Shown here: piece after piece, positions 59,278 to 64,000 of the stretch
Numbering within the stretch: position 1 is the first letter of the stretch
How the letters are laid out: each line of letters opens with the position of its first letter
NCBI GenBank assembly: GCA_934725015.1
Contig: CAKVAS010000002.1
Location: 1-64,000 of the forward strand
DNA length: 64,000 nt
Source of the DNA: an uncultured Bacteroidales bacterium
GTDB lineage: Bacteria; Bacteroidota; Bacteroidia; Bacteroidales; UBA932
Direction: 5' to 3'
Translations under genes and position numbers: made by a program
The notes under the pieces: generated by a model
Told to the model about the DNA's origin: nothing
The model's database searches: none
The model's input: only the letters and a program-made list of their open reading frames with translations

Positions 59278-60645
59278 TTATTCAACGACCCTGTTCGTGT
59301 TCGCGTCGAAGTTCACTGCCGTGTCCCCCTGCGGGTCCTTGCCGAACTCATAGTCCTTCCCCGGAAGTATCGCGTTGAGGATGATGCCGACGAGGGCGGC
59401 CACCGCAAGCGCGGAGAGCTTCGTGAATCCGAGGTCTATGCTGCCGCCCTCGATTCCGTAGTTGATTCCTATGCCGAGCACGAGGATAATCGCGGCGATG
59501 ATGACGTTGCGTGAAGAGGTGAAGTCCACCTTGTTCTCCACGACGTTGCGCACGCCGACAGCCGAAATCATTCCGTAGAGAATCAGGGATACGCCGCCGA
59601 TGGTGGCCGCAGGCATCGCGCTGATGAGCGCCGAGAACTTGGGGCAGAACGAGAATATGATTGCGAAGACCGCCGCTATTCTGATGACGCGCGGGTCATA
59701 GACCCTCGTGAGGTTGAGCACTCCGGTGTTTTCCCCGTAGGTCGTGTTGGCCGGCGCTCCGAAAAGCGAGGCGAGCATAGTCGCGAGACCGTCGCCGATG
59801 AGCGTGCGGTGCAGCCCCGGGTTTTCAAGGTAGTTCTTGCCCGTAGTCGATGAAATCGCGCACATGTCGCCGATGTGCTCGATCATTGTGGCGAGCGCGA
59901 TTGGCATGATTGTGATTATTGCGCTGGTGAGCAGTTCCCAGTTTTTCGTGTCCCCGATTGCGAGCACCGTGCTGTCGCGGTGAATCGGAAGTCCTATCCA
60001 CGCAGCCTCCTTCACCGTGGTGAAATCGCACAGACCGCAGCAGGCTGCCACAAGGTAGGAGCCGAGCACTCCGAGGAGAATAGGCACGATTTTAATCATT
60101 CCGCGTCCCCAGATGTTGCAGACCACGATGATTGCAATCGCGAGCAGCGCAATCCACCAGTTTGTCTGACAGTTGCCTATCGCCGAACCGGAAAGGATAA
60201 GTCCGATGCAGATGATGATAGGGCCCGTCACCACAGGAGGGAAGAATCTCATCACCTTCTTTGCCCCGAATGCCGCGAACAGTCCTGCGAGCGCGAAATA
60301 CAAAAAACCTGCACAGGCGACGCCGATGCAGGCATAAGGCAGTGATTGTTCAGCCGAGAGTCCGAATTCGCCTCCCATTTCGACCACGGAGAGGTAACCT
60401 CCGATGAAGGCGAAAGATGAGCCTAAGAATGCGGGAACCTGTAACTTTGTGATGAGATGGAAGATGAGGGTGCCGATTCCGGCGAAGAGGAGGGTGGTGG
60501 AGACTGGCAGGCCTGTGATTGCAGGCACCAGGACGGTTGCGCCGAACATTGCAAACATGTGCTGTAACCCGAGGGTAAGCATCTTCGGTTTGCCCAATGT
60601 CCTTGCATCATAAACCGGTTGTTGATGGGTCTGTGATTTTGACAT
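59278..60645 (-). CDS. uraA: NCS2-family uracil/xanthine permease
   Basis: The 455-aa permease (start MSKSQTHQQPVYDARTLGKP at 60645) resembles the UraA uracil:proton symporter, with LTLGLQHMFAMFGATVLVP, AFLGSSFAFIGGYLSV, IEHIGDMCAISSTTGKNYLE, GLATMLASLFGAPANTTYGE and NTGVLNLTRVYDPRVIRIA. The symbol reflects family resemblance; xanthine cannot be excluded as substrate. A well-formed promoter lies 30-60 bases upstream. Confidence 0.9.
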   Translation of the reverse strand: MSKSQTHQQPVYDARTLGKPKMLTLGLQHMFAMFGATVLVPAITGLPVSTTLLFAGIGTLIFHLITKLQVPAFLGSSFAFIGGYLSVVEMGGEFGLSAEQSLPYACIGVACAGFLYFALAGLFAAFGAKKVMRFFPPVVTGPIIICIGLILSGSAIGNCQTNWWIALLAIAIIVVCNIWGRGMIKIVPILLGVLGSYLVAACCGLCDFTTVKEAAWIGLPIHRDSTVLAIGDTKNWELLTSAIITIMPIALATMIEHIGDMCAISSTTGKNYLENPGLHRTLIGDGLATMLASLFGAPANTTYGENTGVLNLTRVYDPRVIRIAAVFAIIFSFCPKFSALISAMPAATIGGVSLILYGMISAVGVRNVVENKVDFTSSRNVIIAAIILVLGIGINYGIEGGSIDLGFTKLSALAVAALVGIILNAILPGKDYEFGKDPQGDTAVNFDANTNRVVE

Positions 60646-60674
60646 AATTGTTGATAAGATTACTAACCGGGCTG

Positions 60675-60705
60675 CAAATCTATGCACAATTTTCGGTTCG
60701 GCAAA
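60675..60705 (-). promoter_or_regulatory. Promoter of the uracil-type permease gene
   Basis: On the minus strand TTTG (60705-60702), 19 bases, then TAGATTTG (60682-60675): a good Bacteroidetes promoter with a leader of about 25 nt. Confidence 0.7.
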
Positions 60706-61051
60706 ATAAAATTGCCTTTTCTGCCTTACAATTTATTAACATAGTCGTGTTGATAAAAACAGCCGTGCAGGTCAATCCGTTGAGGACTATTGAGATAGAA
60801 TCCGGAAGATGCCTTTCGAGGGGCGGCCGGTGGATGGGCGTGGGGATTGTCCGCCTGCCTGCTTGTTTTAGAATCGGAATTTTTTCTGTGCTGCGGACTT
60901 GTCCGGTTTCATTTTCGGAAAAATTGGGAGTTGGGCGGGAAACGTGCTTGTGAGAAAGGAAAATTGAATCTAATTTTGTCGAAATTTCGAAAAAGGAAGT
61001 GTATGTTAATCAGTGGCAGCATCAGTGCCGCTATCGCACTCTCTCTCCATA

Positions 61052-61060
61052 GGGGGGGGG
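61052..61060 (+). repeat. Run of nine G upstream of the fimbrial genes
   Basis: A homopolymer of nine G lies about 70 bases before the start chosen for the DUF3575 gene. An open frame from about 61003 passes through it. The rest of the 483-base gap between the permease and DUF3575 genes shows a CGCCTC/GAGGCG hairpin (about 61102-61118) and no clear -7 box. Confidence 0.85.
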
Positions 61061-61128
61061 TATGTAATAGACGGCTAATTAAAGAGTTACGGCGTTCTGC
61101 GCCGCCTCTTTCGAGGCGATTCGCGAGA

Positions 61129-61737
61129 ATGCGCGTGGCTGGTCTGAAACATACTCTGCGGGGGATAATCTGCTTTCTTACCGCCTTTCTCAGCGCTTCA
61201 CTGACCTGCGGCTCTCAGACTGCAGCGGTCAAATCCAATCTTCTATACGACTTCACCACGACGCTCAACGCCGGCGCCGAGTTCCGTCTTGCCCCTAAAT
61301 GGACTCTCGACATTTCCGGAAATCTCAATCCCTGGACATTCTCCGGGAATGCACGTGTCAAGCACTGGCTTGTTCAGCCCGAAGCCCGCTATTGGTTCTG
61401 TGATGCCTGGGCGGGCAGTTTCCTTGCGCTGCACTTACTGGGCGGACAGTTCAACGTCGGCGGCATAGACACCGGGATGAGGCTTCCGGGCACAGACTTT
61501 TCTTCCCTGCGCGACCGCCGCTATCAGGGGTGGCTTCTCGGGCTCGGGGCGGGCTACGGCCATGCCTTTGTCCTCGACGAGCACTGGAACTTTGAACTCG
61601 AAGGCGGAGTCGGCTGGGTCTATGCCGGCTACGACACTTTCCGCTGCGCCGGATGCGGAAAGAAAATCGAAGAGAATCAGGGGCACCACTACTTCGGCCC
61701 CACGAAGTTCGCCGTCAGTTTAGTCTATCTCTTTTAA
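61129..61737 (+). CDS. DUF3575 outer-membrane protein of the fimbrial locus
   Basis: This is a 202-aa protein. I chose ATG 61129 because it gives a signal peptide (TLRGIICFLTAFLSASLTCG) directly before the conserved AAVKSNLLYDFTTTLNAGAE of DUF3575. The rest is a small beta barrel: LAPKWTLDISGNLNPW, WLVQPEARYWFCDAW, GHHYFGPTKFAVSLVYLF with an aromatic C-terminus. The family regularly precedes DUF3868/OmpA and Mfa1-type fimbrillin genes in Bacteroidales, as here, and may help assemble or anchor fimbriae. In-frame ATGs further upstream (61003, 60847) exist. Confidence 0.85.
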   Translation: MRVAGLKHTLRGIICFLTAFLSASLTCGSQTAAVKSNLLYDFTTTLNAGAEFRLAPKWTLDISGNLNPWTFSGNARVKHWLVQPEARYWFCDAWAGSFLALHLLGGQFNVGGIDTGMRLPGTDFSSLRDRRYQGWLLGLGAGYGHAFVLDEHWNFELEGGVGWVYAGYDTFRCAGCGKKIEENQGHHYFGPTKFAVSLVYLF

Positions 61738-61750
61738 GATTGTTCCGACC

Positions 61751-62971
61751 ATGAAAAACAGAATCATCGACATATTTCGGATAATCCTGCTTATGGCGCT
61801 GCCTCCGGCCGCGCTGTCCGCACGTGCCGGGGTCCCGGCTCATCGCACTGACAGCGTCGATGTGCATGACGCGGCTGCGAAGGCGGCTTCCCAATCTGCT
61901 TTGACTGCGGTTTCGAGGGCGGACAGCCTGAGCGTGGAGCGGGACGGCAGCCGTGTCCGCGTGAGCATGGCGCTGAATCTTTCGGATCTTAATTTGAAGA
62001 GCGCCCGTGCGGTTCTCTTCACTCCATGCCTTGTCGGGGAGGGGGATTCCCTCGCCCTTCCGTCGGTCGGAATCTATGGGCGGCAGAGATGGTTCTACTA
62101 CCGCAGGATGGGTGACGGGATGATTTCCGGACGCGACGAGAAATCCCTCCGTGCAGGGCGCGGGCTTGCCGAATCGCTGCCCTACGTCGCGTGGGTCAGA
62201 TACGAGCCGTGGATGGACGGCTGCTCGCTGACGCTACGGACGCGGGAATATGCCTGCTGCGGCGAGGCTGTCTCCGAACGCATCGACAGCCTCACCGGGA
62301 CGCTTCTCAATGCTCCGTCGTCCGTACGGGCATCAGGCACTGAGGCTCAGGAGTCTATGGCACAGCCCGCGGCACAGCCGCAGGACACGACCCGGACTGC
62401 TCCCGAGGAAACGGAGGCAAGACGCTGCTATGCCATCAGCGGCCGTGCTGACATTGACTTCAGGCTCAACCGCACGGAGGTCGATCTGACCTACGGCAAC
62501 AACTTCCGGGAAATGGAGAAGATACACTCTACCATCGACTCTCTCCGTGCTGGAGAAGGAGTCACCGTTACTAAAATCCGGATTACGGGCTATGCCTCTC
62601 CCGAAGGCGGCTACAGGCGTAATGCCGACCTTGCCGAGAGGCGTACCTCCACCGTCTGCGGCTATGTGAGCGCACTCTACGACTTCGCTCCGGGTGTAGT
62701 CGTCTCCTCTTCCGTTCCCGAGGACTGGGACGGCTTCGTGGCTTGGCTGGAGACCTGCGACCTGCCTCATGCGGAGGAAATCCTCGCCGTGGCGCGTGAC
62801 GAGGCTCTGGCTCCGGACGCGAAGGAACGGCTGATTCGCAGAAATTGGCCGGAGGATGCCCGCCTTATCTTGGCGGACATCTTCCCTAAGCTGCGGCGAA
62901 CTGAGTACAGGATAGAATATGTGGTCGAGCGGGTGGAAAAGGCCGGCCCCGTCAATGATAAGGAGAAATAA
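61751..62971 (+). CDS. DUF3868/OmpA-like periplasmic protein of the fimbrial locus
   Basis: The 406-aa protein has a signal peptide (IFRIILLMALPPAALSARAG), then a DUF3868-type domain (about 50-180; VSMALNLSDLNLKSARAVLF). A Gln/Thr/Glu-rich linker (about 195-225) and an OmpA-like region (about 230-340; IRITGYASPEGGYRRNADLA) follow, the latter binding peptidoglycan in that family. It is 13 bases after the DUF3575 gene and 27 bases before the fimbrillin gene, so it probably anchors the fimbrial assembly to the wall. Confidence 0.85.
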   Translation: MKNRIIDIFRIILLMALPPAALSARAGVPAHRTDSVDVHDAAAKAASQSALTAVSRADSLSVERDGSRVRVSMALNLSDLNLKSARAVLFTPCLVGEGDSLALPSVGIYGRQRWFYYRRMGDGMISGRDEKSLRAGRGLAESLPYVAWVRYEPWMDGCSLTLRTREYACCGEAVSERIDSLTGTLLNAPSSVRASGTEAQESMAQPAAQPQDTTRTAPEETEARRCYAISGRADIDFRLNRTEVDLTYGNNFREMEKIHSTIDSLRAGEGVTVTKIRITGYASPEGGYRRNADLAERRTSTVCGYVSALYDFAPGVVVSSSVPEDWDGFVAWLETCDLPHAEEILAVARDEALAPDAKERLIRRNWPEDARLILADIFPKLRRTEYRIEYVVERVEKAGPVNDKEK

Positions 62972-62998
62972 ACACAATCAATTATAAACCAAAATCTT

Positions 62999-64000
62999 AT
63001 GAAGACAAACAGAATCATTCTGGCAGGGCTTGCGCTCACTGCGCTTGTCTCCTGCAACAAGGAGGCTGCTCCGGCTGACGGCGGCGTTTTCCGTACCGAC
63101 GAGGCGTACATGAACATTCGCATCGCATACGCAGACAAGGGATTGGCCACGAGGGCTGTCGGTGACGACGCAAATCCGTTCTACTACGGCACGGCTGACG
63201 AGAACAGCATCACTTCCGCAGACTTCTTCTTCTACAACGAGGACGGCTCCTACGTCACTCATGTCAATCAGGCGGCGTCCGGAACTGCAGTCGGCGTCGA
63301 TGCCCCTACCGGCGACAACATCGAATGGAAAGGCGACGGGACAGTGGTGCTCAAGGGGCTGAAATCCAAGAACTACCCTAAGTATATGGCCGTCATCCTC
63401 AATGCTGACGCGACTTTCACCGCGACGCTTGAGCGGCTTCAGCTTACCGAGGCGAAGAAAAAGGTGATAGAGGCGGTAGCGACCGTCGGCACAAAGCCTC
63501 AGGCCGACTGGACAAAGTTCGTCATGACGAGCACGACCTACGACAATTCCGACGCGAAGTCCGGCTATTTCTGCACTAAGCTTGTTGACAGCAATTTTCA
63601 GGAAAACATCGCCGACGCGACAGCCAACCCTGTCGTGGCCTATGTGGAGCGTCTCGCCGCCAAGGTCAAGGTGGATTTGAACGGAAGTTTTCAGGGCACG
63701 GACATGACAAAGATAGGCTCGTTCCATGTCAACGGAACAGCCGCCACCACCGAACTCTACGCGAAGGTGACCGGCTGGGGACTCAATGCCACGACGAAGG
63801 ACGAGTATGTCTATAAGATGATAAACACCGGCTTCGGCAACTTCACATGGAACGACCCGGCTAATTTCAGAAGCTACTGGGGCATCTCTACCAACTACAG
63901 CACGGGCGTCTATCCTAAGGACTACCACTCCTGCGACGCGCAGACCGCGACACTCAACTATGTCAGCTACAATTCTCTGGAAGTTGAGCCGAGCAAGGCG
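62999..64000 (+). CDS. Mfa1-like major fimbrial subunit, N-terminal part (runs off the right edge)
   Basis: The frame opens at ATG 62999 (MKTNRIILAGLALTALVSCN, a lipoprotein signal with C19 as likely lipid site) and stays open to the window edge, 334 codons. The mature part has the features of Bacteroidales fimbrillins (FimA/Mfa1): AYMNIRIAYADKGLATRAVG, with an Arg processed by gingipain-like proteases in Porphyromonas. Later VVAYVERLAAKVKVDLNGSF resembles the middle beta-sandwich (VERLAAKV is a hallmark). The C-terminal donor strand lies outside the window. Confidence 0.85.
   Translation, partial: MKTNRIILAGLALTALVSCNKEAAPADGGVFRTDEAYMNIRIAYADKGLATRAVGDDANPFYYGTADENSITSADFFFYNEDGSYVTHVNQAASGTAVGVDAPTGDNIEWKGDGTVVLKGLKSKNYPKYMAVILNADATFTATLERLQLTEAKKKVIEAVATVGTKPQADWTKFVMTSTTYDNSDAKSGYFCTKLVDSNFQENIADATANPVVAYVERLAAKVKVDLNGSFQGTDMTKIGSFHVNGTAATTELYAKVTGWGLNATTKDEYVYKMINTGFGNFTWNDPANFRSYWGISTNYSTGVYPKDYHSCDAQTATLNYVSYNSLEVEPSKA

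Overview
The window comes from a member of the Bacteroidales, but I cannot name the genus. Promoter boxes have the Bacteroidetes form TAnnTTTG, with a TTTG about 19-20 bases upstream. The tmRNA tag ends in ALAA. The chromosomal genes are typical of the order: a short primary sigma factor, a bactofilin, an Mfa1/DUF3868-type fimbrial locus, a DUF5020 outer-membrane protein and a large RHS-like surface protein. By eye the chromosomal DNA is GC-rich.

Chromosome, left part (1-12890). A truncated RHS-like gene runs off the left edge. It is followed by recG, pdxA, rnhA, secA, a bactofilin, a lipoprotein of unknown role and the tmRNA gene ssrA. Chromosome, right part (43024-64000). This holds a possible FAA-hydrolase-like gene, a DnaQ-type exonuclease, dnaN, a DegP/HtrA protease, rpoD, argS, a DPP-IV-type peptidase, hsp20, a UDP-glucose dehydrogenase/UDP-glucuronate epimerase pair and two nucleobase permeases flanking a DUF5020 porin-like protein. 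A fimbrial operon runs off the right edge. A palindromic intergenic repeat family (at least four copies) lies just behind several genes.

Between them lies a genomic island of about 30.1 kb (12892-43023) inserted at the 3' end of ssrA. The last bases of the tmRNA recur as a perfect 15-bp direct repeat at 43009-43023, beside a tyrosine recombinase. The island has four modules. (1) A minus-strand phage-type lysis module (lysozyme, holin-like protein, unimolecular-spanin-like protein) with three paralogous proteins and one unrelated protein, but no capsid, portal, terminase or tail genes. (2) About 1.8 kb without a credible protein gene (about 17850-19695), packed with long stem-loops, which I interpret as a candidate large structured RNA. 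(3) A 13-gene, 16-kb plus-strand operon with lower GC by eye. It encodes a TPR/retropepsin-like secreted protein, three TerD-family proteins, three TerY-type vWA proteins, a Pif1/RecD-like helicase, a PP2C phosphatase, a protein kinase, a DUF805 membrane protein, a PrsW-like intramembrane protease and a PMCA-type calcium ATPase. (4) A minus-strand mobility module: a Schlafen/AlbA ATP-binding protein, a DUF3987 primase-like protein, a BT4734/VirE-N-like protein, three small DNA-binding proteins and the integrase. I see no relaxase.

The most interesting points are the large RNA next to a capsid-less lysis cassette, and the Ter/vWA/phosphatase/kinase operon on the same element. Together they suggest a stress- or phage-sensing island whose output may include lysis. 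That functional link is inference. The gene content and the island boundaries are read from the sequence.
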